In this document: positions 54,821-64,000 of the stretch, one piece after another
Position numbering within the stretch: position 1 is the first letter of the stretch
Layout of the letters: each line of letters starts with the position of its first letter
Origin: Aliivibrio sifiae
GTDB taxonomy: Bacteria; Pseudomonadota; Gammaproteobacteria; Enterobacterales; Vibrionaceae
Assembly (NCBI RefSeq): GCF_002954705.1
Contig: NZ_MSCO01000001.1
Coordinates: 1,531,908 to 1,595,907 of the forward strand
DNA: 64,000 bases
Reading direction: 5' to 3'
Made by a program: the position numbers and the translations under genes
The notes under the pieces: model-generated
Seen by the model: the letters and a program-made list of their open reading frames with translations, nothing else
Database searches by the model: none
Told to the model about the DNA's origin: nothing

Positions 54821-54853
54821 ATGGATACAGATATTGACTGCATCCATTTTTCT
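54821..54853 (+). terminator. Terminator following the carboxypeptidase remnant
   Basis: ATGGATACA pairs with TGCATCCAT (one mismatch) and is followed by T5. It resembles the hairpin at 50278-50308 in stem sequence. Confidence 0.7.
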
Positions 54854-55043
54854 AGTTAGGTAACTTGTTTTTGGACATTTCCTTATTACGAATTTTGAGG
54901 AATACTGATATTTCAGCTAATTTCTAATATACCAAAATATGGTAATTAGCTATAAATATGTTGCCAGATTTACTGGTCAATAAAAACCGGACACCAAATC
55001 TCGTGTTTCTTTCTCATATTGGAGCGGTGACAAATATCCAACA

Positions 55044-58000
55044 TTACGTATCAGAACTTACTTTTCCAAATGCTTTTAATCTCAGAAACTTGGAGGAGAA
55101 CAAATCATCAGGAAGCTTTTTCTTAAGCAATTCGTGAAAGTTCTCATCATGGGTTGTAACGATAATTTGTTTGTCGAACTTGACCGAAATCATTCGTAAT
55201 GTATCAATAAGACCTAAGGTATTAATTGCATCAATCGACTGGACAGGGTCATCAATCAATATACAGTCAACAGGGTTACCATCATCGTCTTTTATAGATA
55301 ATGCTCTTGCAAGGAAAATACTCAACGCGAGAACATTTATTTGCGCTGAGCTAAAACTAAGAGTAGGTGACATCAGCTTATCACTTTTTTCACTTTGAGC
55401 CGATATTAATAATTTAGGTTTGTCTTCAGGCGTACAATTAAATATTATTTTTTTATACTCAGGATGCGGGTCGATACTTTGATATATTTTATTTATTAGA
55501 TCTGTATTAAAGAAATGGTCAACTCTAGATTTAATCTCTGAACCTAATTTCCCAATATCAAAATCCAATTCTATTATTACATCTTGTAACTTTATTAATT
55601 TATTAGACGCGTTTCTTAACTCAGCTTTAAGTGTGGTGGTATCAGCATAGTTTTTTATCTTGGATGCGGTTTCATTAATAGCTGAAAGCTTTGCTAAAAA
55701 GTCAATGTGGTGTTTATTGTTTACTTCTAAACTAACGAGGTTTGACTCCAAGTAATCCCTAACCTTGAGAGGGGTTTTTGACTCATCATAAACCTCATTA
55801 ATAAATGTGTTAACTATATTAATAAACCAGTGATTATCTTTTGATAAAGATGATATCTTGCCTTCTAATACTTGGATTTCTTTTTCACTTTGCTCCTTAG
55901 TGAAATTTTTGTATATTGATTCATTATTTTTAACTTCTATCGACCCAGCATTTTCCTTAAGTTGGCCAATTTCATTTTTTAATCCTTGTTGTGTCCCTTT
56001 TAAATTTTCAATTTTTAAATTAATAAAAGATGTAATCTGATTTTTATCAGAATTTAAGGGTAATTTGTTAACCTTTATAAAATCAGAATGTGCAGTGTAA
56101 CGCGATAAATCCATTAATATGATAGAACGTTTTTTTTCCAATTCTATTATCTTGTTGTTCAATTCTAGCTGTTCACTGCTTGAATCAACAGTTTCTTTAA
56201 GAGCTTCAACCTCTTTAGAAACGGCATCCTTTCTGATATTTTCACTAAATATTAATGAATTTAGGTGTTCTAAATAAGAATCCTTTGTCATTAACATGAC
56301 TGACGACTTTAGTCTATCGAGATCGCTTGTTAGATTGTTCTTGCTATCGTCAAACTCCGCTCTTTTTTGTGATTCATTAACAATAGTTTCATCTAACCCA
56401 GTCAATTTCTCTTTAAGTTTAGTTAATATCAAGTTTTTAGCTTTTAAAAAATCAATCTCAAGCACTTCAATTTCATTCGATAGTTGACTGCTCTCTTTCA
56501 TTAGTGAGGTTTTTAATGAATTTTTTGATTTTTCCATATCCGATAACATTGAATTGTTACTAATTCTTTTTATGAGTTCATCATAACTGTCATTTTTACG
56601 TTCACACAAAGGGCAATGTGATTGTTTTGTTTTGGTAACTATATTTCTTGCTTTGTCTATTAGAAAATTAATATCAGATTGTTGCTGGTTTATATCTTTT
56701 ATCTCTAAGTTACCCTGTTCAATTTTTTTATTAAGAACTGACATGTCTTCTGATAACCGAGAGTGTTTTTCGTAAATAGAAGTTAATTCTATCTTATGCA
56801 TACTATCGATAGCATCGTTTGAAAAGGTCCATTTAAAATCTAACAAATTCAAAATATTAACATCAACCAAGCATTGTGAAAGGTCACGTCGATTCGAACT
56901 GAATTCTTTAATGTCAGAGTCTGATTTTTTCAGATTACTTTCGAGTATTGATAACTTCTTTGACTTGTTATCGAGATCATTAAAAACAGCATCTAAATTG
57001 GATTTTTCTTTATCTAGTGAATCGATTTTGTTACTAATACTTTGTTGAACTATTATTTTTTTTGAGAGCGTATCCCGTAGAGTAATAATTAATTTTTCAT
57101 TGGATATTAATTTAGACTTTAAATCTTTAAGCTCATTTGCAGTCTTATTGTAAGCGAAATTATGCGCACAATAACTATCAACTTTACTTTGCAAATCGGT
57201 TAGTTTATCAAGGTGGTCTTGGTTAGAATTTAAATCTTGCTCTAACTTTAAAATAGTTCTTGATATAGACTTAACATTATCTAAATAACTGATTGATTTT
57301 AAAATTAACTCTCTTTGAATAGTAGAATCTACATATTGATTATATCTAGATTTTGCAAGATGGAGTTGAGATAGTTTAGTATTTATATCTAATACTTTTT
57401 TTCTATTAGATTCAATATTATCATTTATTACAGTTTCGACTTCTTCCAAACGAGCTGAAAGTTTTAAATATTCAAAATCAGTGAAAGGTGATTGTACATC
57501 ATCAATTTTTCTTTCAGGTAGTCTTTCATTTACATCCTCTAGTAGTTGATTAACAGTAAGAGCATAACTAGAATTAGTATTATTTAATTCGATCTCTGTT
57601 GATAATCTGGTTTTTTCACTATTAATTTCTTGCTGTTTTCTTAACAAATCAGATTTCATTGATAATAATGCAGATCGCGCACTGTTTATATCTACCAATT
57701 CAGTGTCGATTTCTGAGAATTTTTTAAATCTTGCTTCTGAATCGGTCTCTCTTAAGAAAGAGTCGATAGACTCTTGGTATAACATTGATGATTCGAAGTA
57801 ATTATTGGCTGTACTTTTCGATTGAATTCTAAAATCAGAACTACCTTTTATTCCTTTTTTGTAAGATGATATAAAATTTTTTTCAGCATTATTAGTTGTA
57901 ACCTCAACTCGGGTTGGAAGCTTTTTAGGGGCATTTTTATTGCGTATTACAAGCTGAGATTCTTCTTGAGAATTATATTGTTTACTTTCTTCCAAATTAA

Positions 58001-58217
58001 TCTTTTTTAACCGATCATTTCTCACATATCGGCTGATTTTCTTTGTAATGGCAAAATCAATAGCATCAAAAAACGATGTTTTACCAAAACCATTAGGCGC
58101 AAAAAGAGATACAAAGTTTGCAGGCTCACTTGATGTATTACAAGTGAAATCAAAAGTACCATCTTCTTTCTCTAAGTATGATTTAAAAGCTTGTATTTCT
58201 ACTTTTTTTATTTTCAT
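55044..58217 (-). CDS. SMC/Rad50-like ATPase of a Lamassu (ABC-three-component) system
   Basis: A 1057-residue protein with the split ABC ATPase architecture of SMC and Rad50. Walker A is APNGFGKTSFFDAIDF near residue 42. A long coiled coil follows, broken near residue 533 by a zinc-hook motif (CPLCERK), and then returns. The C-terminal ATPase half has LSFSSAQINVLALSIFLARAL (signature helix) and CILIDDPVQSIDAINTLG (Walker B, D-loop) near residue 990. In Lamassu systems this is LmuB, which senses DNA structures and releases the effector. It overlaps the small middle gene by four bases and is the last gene of the operon. Confidence 0.88.
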   Translation of the reverse strand: MKIKKVEIQAFKSYLEKEDGTFDFTCNTSSEPANFVSLFAPNGFGKTSFFDAIDFAITKKISRYVRNDRLKKINLEESKQYNSQEESQLVIRNKNAPKKLPTRVEVTTNNAEKNFISSYKKGIKGSSDFRIQSKSTANNYFESSMLYQESIDSFLRETDSEARFKKFSEIDTELVDINSARSALLSMKSDLLRKQQEINSEKTRLSTEIELNNTNSSYALTVNQLLEDVNERLPERKIDDVQSPFTDFEYLKLSARLEEVETVINDNIESNRKKVLDINTKLSQLHLAKSRYNQYVDSTIQRELILKSISYLDNVKSISRTILKLEQDLNSNQDHLDKLTDLQSKVDSYCAHNFAYNKTANELKDLKSKLISNEKLIITLRDTLSKKIIVQQSISNKIDSLDKEKSNLDAVFNDLDNKSKKLSILESNLKKSDSDIKEFSSNRRDLSQCLVDVNILNLLDFKWTFSNDAIDSMHKIELTSIYEKHSRLSEDMSVLNKKIEQGNLEIKDINQQQSDINFLIDKARNIVTKTKQSHCPLCERKNDSYDELIKRISNNSMLSDMEKSKNSLKTSLMKESSQLSNEIEVLEIDFLKAKNLILTKLKEKLTGLDETIVNESQKRAEFDDSKNNLTSDLDRLKSSVMLMTKDSYLEHLNSLIFSENIRKDAVSKEVEALKETVDSSSEQLELNNKIIELEKKRSIILMDLSRYTAHSDFIKVNKLPLNSDKNQITSFINLKIENLKGTQQGLKNEIGQLKENAGSIEVKNNESIYKNFTKEQSEKEIQVLEGKISSLSKDNHWFINIVNTFINEVYDESKTPLKVRDYLESNLVSLEVNNKHHIDFLAKLSAINETASKIKNYADTTTLKAELRNASNKLIKLQDVIIELDFDIGKLGSEIKSRVDHFFNTDLINKIYQSIDPHPEYKKIIFNCTPEDKPKLLISAQSEKSDKLMSPTLSFSSAQINVLALSIFLARALSIKDDDGNPVDCILIDDPVQSIDAINTLGLIDTLRMISVKFDKQIIVTTHDENFHELLKKKLPDDLFSSKFLRLKAFGKVSSDT

Positions 58218-58804
58218 TTATTGATACCTAGCAATTTATTTAGCCATATTTCTCGCATGGACTTTGATTTTGCATCTCTTCCTGCAGAGATTTTTTCTAA
58301 AACTATCGACTTAGAATAATCACCAAGAGATTCATTCCAATTATTGTTTCGTTTTTTTTCAGTACTCAAATTAACATTAGATAGTAGTAATTTCTCATCT
58401 AATATTTCTCTAACGGCCTGTTGCATGTTAGGTTTTTCAACCTGAGATAAATCTAATACAATTTTTCGCATATAGAATTTATCATTTTCTATTTCGTACT
58501 TTAATTCTTCGGGTAAACTATCTAAGCAAACAAATACAAGATAATTATTCCAACGCTCGAAATCTGATGGTACGTATTTACTAAAATACTCATAATTTAG
58601 ATTGTCTGATATTTCTTTCCATTTTTCACTAAGGATATCAGTACTGGAGATAATGCAACAAAATGTATTTATTCGCGCTGAATTACATATCGATGTCGAT
58701 AAAACAAAAAACTCGATGTCTACATCAACATCCAGATTAGAAAATTCATTATTTTCTATGAAATTGTTACTAATCATCAGAAAGATATTCTCCATATATT
58801 TCAA
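58214..58804 (-). CDS. Lamassu LmuC-like / ABC-3C middle component
   Basis: Up to 196 residues; ATG codons at 58804, 58795 and 58777 are in frame. The last overlaps the protease stop codon (ATGATTAG), while the second directly carries GGAG, so the true start is uncertain. The protein is soluble, acidic in the middle and basic at the end (GRDAKSKSMREIWLNKLLG). No catalytic motif is visible. Its size and place between effector and SMC gene match the small accessory protein LmuC, called the middle component in ABC-three-component systems. Confidence 0.75.
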   Translation of the reverse strand: MKYMENIFLMISNNFIENNEFSNLDVDVDIEFFVLSTSICNSARINTFCCIISSTDILSEKWKEISDNLNYEYFSKYVPSDFERWNNYLVFVCLDSLPEELKYEIENDKFYMRKIVLDLSQVEKPNMQQAVREILDEKLLLSNVNLSTEKKRNNNWNESLGDYSKSIVLEKISAGRDAKSKSMREIWLNKLLGINK

Positions 58805-60092
58805 CTATTTTTTCTTTAAACTCAGTTGTTTGTAATATATTTATTCGACTCAACTCATCTTCATTTTCAGATAAACATACATCGCTGATAGATGGCCAAA
58901 AAAGTATGTCATTTGATATCTCTTTATTCTTTCTTACTCTTTCAATTCTATCTCCAGTTAATGCACTACCTATATCCGTTAGTGTTTGCTCGGAAACTCT
59001 TTTACTGACATAAGGGGACCCTGTGTTGGAATTGTCTCGTGTGAAGATCAATATCTTACCGTCAGAATTAAGAGGGCCTAATTCAGTTTCTAATATTAAT
59101 TTTTTAAATAGTTGTCTAAATTTTGAGTTATCATGATCATAAATAAACCTAAATCTCAGAAACATTTGGTCTAAATAATTCACATTAACGGAATTAATGT
59201 TATTAGGAGAAAACAACGATAAATATATGGATAAGAACTCAAGAAACCCGCACCACAACTCTTTATCATAAAGATTTTGTAAATCTTGACCATATGCGAG
59301 TATGCGACTCTTAAATCTAGCTATTATTTTATCTGGATTTATTTGCTCAGAGCTAATAACTCCATAATGAATCAAAATATTTGTGATAATGTTTTTAATA
59401 ACATTAAGGCTATTTTCATTCTCTAAATCCAAATTATTGAAAATATAGTCACTATGGAAAATAAAATCAGACAAATGATTGGGTTTAATTTCAGCCCAGG
59501 AGTTATTCCTAAGAAGTTCAATATATTCATCCATTTTTATGCAATTAATTTTACTATCAATGGACTGGGCATTAAATATTTCAAATTCAATTGCTGTTAG
59601 AAATATTTCTTCTTTTTCATCATCGACTAAAAATATACCCCCACCTGAAAAGCCTTCAATATCTTCATACTGTATTATATCCGAAATACTATAAACTAAA
59701 CTATTAGTCTGAATATCATGTAATATACCATCGTAAGAATATAATTGCTCTCTAGCGCGCTCTAATTCACGCCTATTAGATGGATACCCGAACAACTTGA
59801 TACTTTGTTGTTGATTATCAAAACCAACGATATACGAAGTTTCAATATTTTCGACACGCTCTATTTTTAATATGGCAGCATCTATCTGAAGATGTTCTAA
59901 CTTATCGATAACAGTTAAGCTTTGCCCCTCAATGTTAACTACAGTTATGTGCTCAACATTTGTATCTTCTACCACATGTTTTGCAGTCAATATGTATGAA
60001 TATTGGCTAGTATAGGGGTTTATTAACACACCACTACCGTCTAGTACACACACAGTAGCCTGTTTCGCTTTCTCTAACGTATTACCTAACAT
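58770..60092 (-). CDS. Trypsin-like serine protease effector of the Lamassu system
   Basis: A 440-residue protein without signal peptide. The N-terminal 200 residues are a chymotrypsin-fold protease with His39 (LTAKHVVED), Asp71 (LQIDAAILKI) and Ser149 (EGFSGGGIF), an intact triad. The remaining 240 residues are helical, with no known motif; in ABC-three-component effectors such a C-terminal domain links to the other subunits. It overlaps the MBL gene by 11 bases and the middle gene by up to 35. It is expected to act on cell proteins after infection is sensed; the target is unknown. Confidence 0.83.
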   Translation of the reverse strand: MLGNTLEKAKQATVCVLDGSGVLINPYTSQYSYILTAKHVVEDTNVEHITVVNIEGQSLTVIDKLEHLQIDAAILKIERVENIETSYIVGFDNQQQSIKLFGYPSNRRELERAREQLYSYDGILHDIQTNSLVYSISDIIQYEDIEGFSGGGIFLVDDEKEEIFLTAIEFEIFNAQSIDSKINCIKMDEYIELLRNNSWAEIKPNHLSDFIFHSDYIFNNLDLENENSLNVIKNIITNILIHYGVISSEQINPDKIIARFKSRILAYGQDLQNLYDKELWCGFLEFLSIYLSLFSPNNINSVNVNYLDQMFLRFRFIYDHDNSKFRQLFKKLILETELGPLNSDGKILIFTRDNSNTGSPYVSKRVSEQTLTDIGSALTGDRIERVRKNKEISNDILFWPSISDVCLSENEDELSRINILQTTEFKEKIVEIYGEYLSDD

Positions 60093-61194
60093 CGATCATT
60101 TCATCACAACTGGTTATTGATATACCAAGCGTCTCTAATTCTTCTACTTCACCTTTTGTAAAGATGCGCCCAATCAGAGTCGGATAGTTGAATAATATAT
60201 TTGCGTCGCTTACATTTCTTGTTATACGCGAAATTGTTCTTTTATTAGGCAGTCCGTGAGCGCTTCCATCGGTTGATATAATAAAATTCTTACAATCTAT
60301 TAAATTCAAAAATGACATGCTCGTGTTGTATTCACTGCCGTGATGAGATAGTTTTGTGTAATCAATCTTCAGTTTATTGTCTGGGCTAATACTATTGCCT
60401 AACTCATCTTTTAGATTTAATAAACCATCACATATCACTCCATCGTGGGAGTCACCCAAGAGCAAAATTCTTTTGCTATCATACTCAAATAAAATTGCTA
60501 TCGAACTTCCGTTATGAACGGATTTATCACTTACAAAATTATCATTAATAGCAAGGTCTTCTAGCGACCATTGGTAATCAGTAGCCTTTCCAGCAGTAAT
60601 ACTTTTAGGTGCTTCTTTTTTCCACTTGTGCAATAACTTGGCTAAATTCTCTTTTTGTGGAGATAACACTGTAATTTTTGCACCGTAAAAATCATAAGAA
60701 TATCCACTCTCGATCAATTTACTATCCCAGATACCTAACTCTGAGATACGATCTTCTAATGACACGCCTTGCTGAATACTAGTTTTTCCACTCTTTACAT
60801 TAATGCGCTCTAGCTTCAATTCGTTTTCTGGTAACGAAGAGTCTTCGAATGCTTCTTTGATTAGCCTACCAGAGTTAAACCATACTTTATCACATAACTT
60901 ATTGAGAAGTTCTCCTGATTTAAACCCGCTTAATATACCTCCAATGTGATCATCATCTACATGAGTAAGAATCAACTTATCAATTCGTTGTCCACTATCT
61001 TCAATTAGTTTTAAAGCTTTATAAAGCTCCCCCTTTAATGGGCCGCTTTTGTAGACAGATGACTTTCCACCATCAATAAGGATATTTCGCACAGACCCAT
61101 CACCATTCCAAGATAATAGTATGCAATCACCATTTTTTGCTTTTAGTACTCTCAGTTCTAACATAGCGCGTTGCTCATAAATTCGATATTGCAT
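60082..61194 (-). CDS. Metallo-beta-lactamase-fold hydrolase of the Lamassu system
   Basis: A 370-residue protein; an internal Met (61164, MLELRVLKAKNGD) is a likely alternative start since ComEC-like proteins begin this way. MBL motifs: ILIDGGKSS, ILTHVDDDHIGG (residues 76-86, metal site), LLLGDSHDG and KLSHHGSEYNTS. It belongs to the ComEC/Rec2-like soluble hydrolases. It is the first gene of the operon. DefenseFinder-type nomenclature recognises a hydrolase-plus-protease Lamassu subtype with this gene content. A nuclease or phosphodiesterase activity is plausible. Confidence 0.83.
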   Translation of the reverse strand: MQYRIYEQRAMLELRVLKAKNGDCILLSWNGDGSVRNILIDGGKSSVYKSGPLKGELYKALKLIEDSGQRIDKLILTHVDDDHIGGILSGFKSGELLNKLCDKVWFNSGRLIKEAFEDSSLPENELKLERINVKSGKTSIQQGVSLEDRISELGIWDSKLIESGYSYDFYGAKITVLSPQKENLAKLLHKWKKEAPKSITAGKATDYQWSLEDLAINDNFVSDKSVHNGSSIAILFEYDSKRILLLGDSHDGVICDGLLNLKDELGNSISPDNKLKIDYTKLSHHGSEYNTSMSFLNLIDCKNFIISTDGSAHGLPNKRTISRITRNVSDANILFNYPTLIGRIFTKGEVEELETLGISITSCDEMIDVR

Positions 61195-61453
61195 ATATTA
61201 TACTGATTGCACTAACTAATTGCGATTTTTGAATCCATGCATTTAACGTAATAGAACTCATTTTTAGAGAAAAGTTTAGACGTATCACCACAACGTTATA
61301 GTTTATCTATCATGAAAAAGAATCACTTTTATTTACATCAGCTATAGAGCTTTTTGGAGTGGGGTAACAAATCTAAGTCTTCTAAAAGGAACTACAGGAA
61401 CAGACATCTCAAGAAATATTGCCCCCTTTGATATATTTCTTAAAGTATTTGCG

Positions 61454-63025
61454 TCACAGCCCCTCAACATCCAATAACAACAGTCTCGCTCTATCTAAAA
61501 TAACTTGCTGCTGTTCTTCTGATTTTTTCTTCCAATTCGCATAGACCATTCTGGTGCGGGGATTATTATTAAACTGCTCAATGTGTGTATGCATAAAGTG
61601 CCAATATAGCGCATTTAATGGACACGCTGTCTCTTCACTCACCTGCTTTACGTTGTAGTGACAGTCAGGACAATAGTCACTCATTTTATTCACGTAGTTA
61701 CCACTGGCAGCGTAAGCCTTAGAGGCCACAATACCACCGTCTGCAAACTGGCTCATGCCCCGCGTATTTGGCATTTCAACCCACTCAATTGCATCAATAT
61801 AAATCCCTAAATACCACTCATCTACTTCGTCAGGTTTAATGCCTGTTAATAAGCAAAAATTACCGGTTATCATCAAACGTTGGATATGGTGTGCGTAGGC
61901 GAAATCAAGAGACTGTTGTATTGCATGATGCATACAGTTCATTTTTGTTTTTCCTGTCCAAAACCAACTTGGTAATGATAATGACGCTTCAAGTGCATTT
62001 AGGTTTTGGTAATCAGGCATGTTGCGCCAGTAGATCCCACGTACAAACTCTCTCCACCCTAGAATTTGACGTACAAAACCTTCTATCTGAGCAATATCTA
62101 TAGCGTCTGGACGTTGATTAAATTCCGTAATAGCAGCATCAATCACTTGCATAGGACTGAGTATTTTTGCATTGAGAGCAAAGGACAAACGGCTATGAAA
62201 CAAACTCCATTGTTTTTGCGTGAGCATATCATCAAGCTTACATGTCATTGCATCTTGAAACTTCCCAAACAACGGTAAGCAATAGCGACAGAAGAATGCC
62301 AACAGTTCACTCGCTTGCTGCCGATTCACTGGCCACAATAATTGCTTATCTGCTTGGCCTATCGTCTCAATATTATAACGTCCTAAACGCTCAAGAATAT
62401 CAGAGACATCGTTAGCAAATAGTAAAGGCGTAGGCACACTATCAAATTCAGTACGCTTTAATTTGTTTTGATTTGCGCTGTCAAAGTTCCACTTCCCTGC
62501 AACGGGTTCCCCCTCTTCCATCAGAATATTAAAGCGCTTTCTCATTTTACGATAAAAGGGTTCCATACGATGATGATGGTTCGGCTTAAACTCTTTTTCA
62601 ATGTTCGCTTCAGAGAGAAAGAAGTGCTCACTTTCATAACCTTGAGAAGATATTTCTAACGACAAACAGTATTTATCGAGCATGTCACGTAAACGATATT
62701 CATCAGGGAGTTGATACTCAAAATGGGTAATATGGTGTTTAGCAATAAGGTGATTTAATAGATCGTCTATTTTTTCAAATGGCTTCGTATCGTCCAAGGT
62801 TAAGTGCATCACTCGATGCCCTGCACTTTCTAATGCGGTTGCAAACTGGGCCATCGCAGCAAAAAAAGCACACACTTTTTGAACATGGTGTTTTACATAG
62901 GCGGTTTCTTGATGCATTTCTGCAATCACGTAAATCGTTTGTGGCTCGGTGTGTTGAAACCATGAATGACTGGCATTTAATTGGTCACCTAAAATGAGTC
63001 GTAAGCGGTCAGCGGTGGCGTTCAT
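61454..63025 (-). CDS. Photolyase/cryptochrome-related flavoprotein
   Basis: About 523 residues from the Met of MNATADRLRL, with AGAGG six bases upstream; an in-frame ATG two codons earlier touches that site. The N-terminus LRLILGDQLNASHSWF is that of the deoxyribodipyrimidine photolyase-related family (bacterial 6-4 photolyases with an iron-sulfur cluster). Conserved cysteines near the C-terminus (YCPDCHYN and TACPLNALYW) and an upstream FCLLTG fit cluster ligands. Signature blocks include GFVRQILGWREFVRGIYWRNMP and NTRGMSQFADGG. It should repair UV photoproducts or sense light. The DUF2256 gene lies directly upstream. Confidence 0.9.
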   Translation of the reverse strand: MNATADRLRLILGDQLNASHSWFQHTEPQTIYVIAEMHQETAYVKHHVQKVCAFFAAMAQFATALESAGHRVMHLTLDDTKPFEKIDDLLNHLIAKHHITHFEYQLPDEYRLRDMLDKYCLSLEISSQGYESEHFFLSEANIEKEFKPNHHHRMEPFYRKMRKRFNILMEEGEPVAGKWNFDSANQNKLKRTEFDSVPTPLLFANDVSDILERLGRYNIETIGQADKQLLWPVNRQQASELLAFFCRYCLPLFGKFQDAMTCKLDDMLTQKQWSLFHSRLSFALNAKILSPMQVIDAAITEFNQRPDAIDIAQIEGFVRQILGWREFVRGIYWRNMPDYQNLNALEASLSLPSWFWTGKTKMNCMHHAIQQSLDFAYAHHIQRLMITGNFCLLTGIKPDEVDEWYLGIYIDAIEWVEMPNTRGMSQFADGGIVASKAYAASGNYVNKMSDYCPDCHYNVKQVSEETACPLNALYWHFMHTHIEQFNNNPRTRMVYANWKKKSEEQQQVILDRARLLLLDVEGL

Positions 63026-63064
63026 AATCATCCTCTATCTTAAAAACCTTCATTTGTAGATTTA

Positions 63065-63205
63065 TTATTCACTTTGATGTCGTAAAGACCGACAGCGCTT
63101 GGAGCAATATTTAACCATTGGCCAGTCTCGCTCCCATTTCTTTCGCCAACTAAATGGTCTTTGACAAACAACGCATATCTTTTCTGGCAACTGTGATTTT
63201 TTCAT
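63065..63205 (-). CDS. DUF2256 small zinc-finger-like protein (46 residues)
   Basis: An open frame starting [20 protein letters not shown] and containing CVVC and YCSKRCR, i.e. a CXXC...CXXXC zinc-binding pair, with RKKWERDW between. This is the DUF2256 family, which is regularly found beside photolyase/cryptochrome genes, as here (39 bases upstream of the photolyase-related gene). It is probably cotranscribed with it. Confidence 0.85.
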   Translation of the reverse strand: MKKSQLPEKICVVCQRPFSWRKKWERDWPMVKYCSKRCRSLRHQSE

Positions 63206-63581
63206 CGTTTTATGCCTGATATAATCTGTCTTAATAACACCCTAACTTATTAGTCCTTGAGCTTAGAGCTCGACCTTATGAGTAATCATTATTCTTCAGC
63301 TTGTCACTTGTTAATATAGTGACCATCTGGGTTATATTGCTGAGTCTGTTTTTCAATATTAAATGTACTGAGATAATTACGTAAAAGGGAGCGCAATGGT
63401 TCACAAAACAACCGAATAACAACTCAAATTCCACTCTCTCCTTTTTCCTTCTCCCTTCAACTGTTGTTTAAAAGACAATAGTTATTCGCATTTTTCCTTA
63501 TATATAACCGAATTAAAACAGGTAATAATACGTTTAACTTAACGATTACAACCTTCACATTAAATGATGGGAAACTGATTT
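63206..63581. other. Divergent intergenic region
   Basis: About 375 bases between the DUF2256 gene and the transferase gene. It must carry both promoters. A short TGAGCTTAGAGCTCGA-type imperfect palindrome lies near 63258; nothing else is recognised. Confidence 0.45.
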
Positions 63582-64000
63582 ATGATTACTTTGCACGGTT
63601 TCGCGGCTAGTAACTATTACAACTTGATTAAACATGTACTGCTATACAAACAACTGCCCTTTCAAGAAAACCTAATTTACGGTGGTAGTGATGAGTTATT
63701 AGCAATAAGTCCGGCTGGCAAAATACCTGTGATTACCACAAGCGAAGGCCTTAATATTTCAGAGTCGAGTGTCATTTGTGATTTTATTGAAGAAACATAC
63801 CCCGAAATACCCCTGTATCCTGAAGATGCAGGAGAACGCGCAGTGGTTCGTCAAATCATGAAAATAGCTGAGCTTTACTTTGAACTGCCAAGCAGACGAT
63901 TTATACCTTACGTCTTCTCTGGTACTGAAATTCCTGAATCGATTAAAGTGGAAGTTCGCCAAGTATTAACCCGTGGGGTTTCGGCCTTAAATAGCTTATG
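63582..64000 (+). CDS. Glutathione S-transferase family protein, 3' end beyond the window
   Basis: The first 139 codons of an open frame starting MITLHGFAASNYYNLIKH. The N-terminal thioredoxin-like domain is typical: SNYYNLIKHVLLYKQLPF, then SPAGKIPVITTSEGLNISESSVICDFIEETYP, in which the cis-Pro (KIPV) and the ES pair bind glutathione. The start of the helical C-terminal domain follows. The rest lies off the right edge. Confidence 0.85.
   Translation, partial: MITLHGFAASNYYNLIKHVLLYKQLPFQENLIYGGSDELLAISPAGKIPVITTSEGLNISESSVICDFIEETYPEIPLYPEDAGERAVVRQIMKIAELYFELPSRRFIPYVFSGTEIPESIKVEVRQVLTRGVSALNSL

Larger units (their letters stand above)
54667..55043. other. Intergenic region with a carboxypeptidase remnant
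   Basis: Between hipA and the end of the SMC-type ATPase gene. It contains the remnant at 54714-54803 and its terminator at 54821-54853. The right part (54860-55040) is AT-rich and featureless, with a short imperfect repeat of ACCAAAATATGG type. Confidence 0.5.

Overview
The window is a gene-dense, AT-rich stretch of a gammaproteobacterial chromosome. The gene content (a ribose operon with RbsR, a tandem glycine riboswitch before an alanine/glycine symporter, a secreted ExeM/Xds-type nuclease, an NqrM-like protein, a periplasmic ATP-dependent DNA ligase) points to the Vibrionaceae. Base composition and protein flavour suggest Aliivibrio; this is inferred from recall, not from a database search. 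No tRNA, rRNA, CRISPR array or intact insertion sequence is visible.

Region 1 (1-21 kb) is a sulfatase locus. It holds three paralogous periplasmic sulfatases with the CTAGR formylglycine motif, a radical-SAM anaerobic sulfatase-maturating enzyme, a formylglycine-generating-enzyme-like lipoprotein that lacks the expected cysteines, and an alkaline-phosphatase-superfamily enzyme. It also holds an eight-haem cytochrome c fused to HEAT/TPR repeats, a haem-free paralogue of that repeat half (cut by the left edge), a complete MoxR-DUF58-DUF4381-BatA-BatB/C-BatD operon, and LysR and AraC regulators. A 15-bp inverted repeat (ATAAC-N5-GTTAT, which contains a T-N11-A LysR box) occurs before the moxR-bat operon, between the divergent sulfatases and before the third sulfatase. 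A weaker copy precedes the LysR gene. This ties the locus into one probable regulon.

Region 2 (21-30 kb) holds a NifW-like protein, an overlapping DUF134/NifX-like/NqrM-like operon, small lipoproteins, a YccF-type membrane protein, a DEAD-box helicase, two alpha/beta hydrolases and two exported proteins of unknown role. Region 3 (30-37 kb) is the complete rbsDACBKR ribose operon with a strong RbsR-type operator. Region 4 (37-48.5 kb) holds the periplasmic ligase, the secreted nuclease, a MATE exporter behind a Fur-like box, a coiled-coil membrane protein, the riboswitch-controlled symporter, a mechanosensitive channel, a LysE-type exporter and several very small proteins.

Region 5 (48.5-61.2 kb) is accessory in character. 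An M32 carboxypeptidase is followed by a PLP enzyme/RidA pair and a LysR regulator. Next comes hipBA, behind four TATCC-N8-GGATA operators spaced exactly 28 bp apart. After hipBA lies a decayed second copy of the carboxypeptidase 3' end with its terminator, so the intervening block is flanked by related ends. A four-gene Lamassu/ABC-three-component defence system follows (MBL hydrolase, trypsin-like protease, small middle protein, SMC-type ATPase). The window ends with a DUF2256 protein, a photolyase-related flavoprotein and the start of a glutathione S-transferase.
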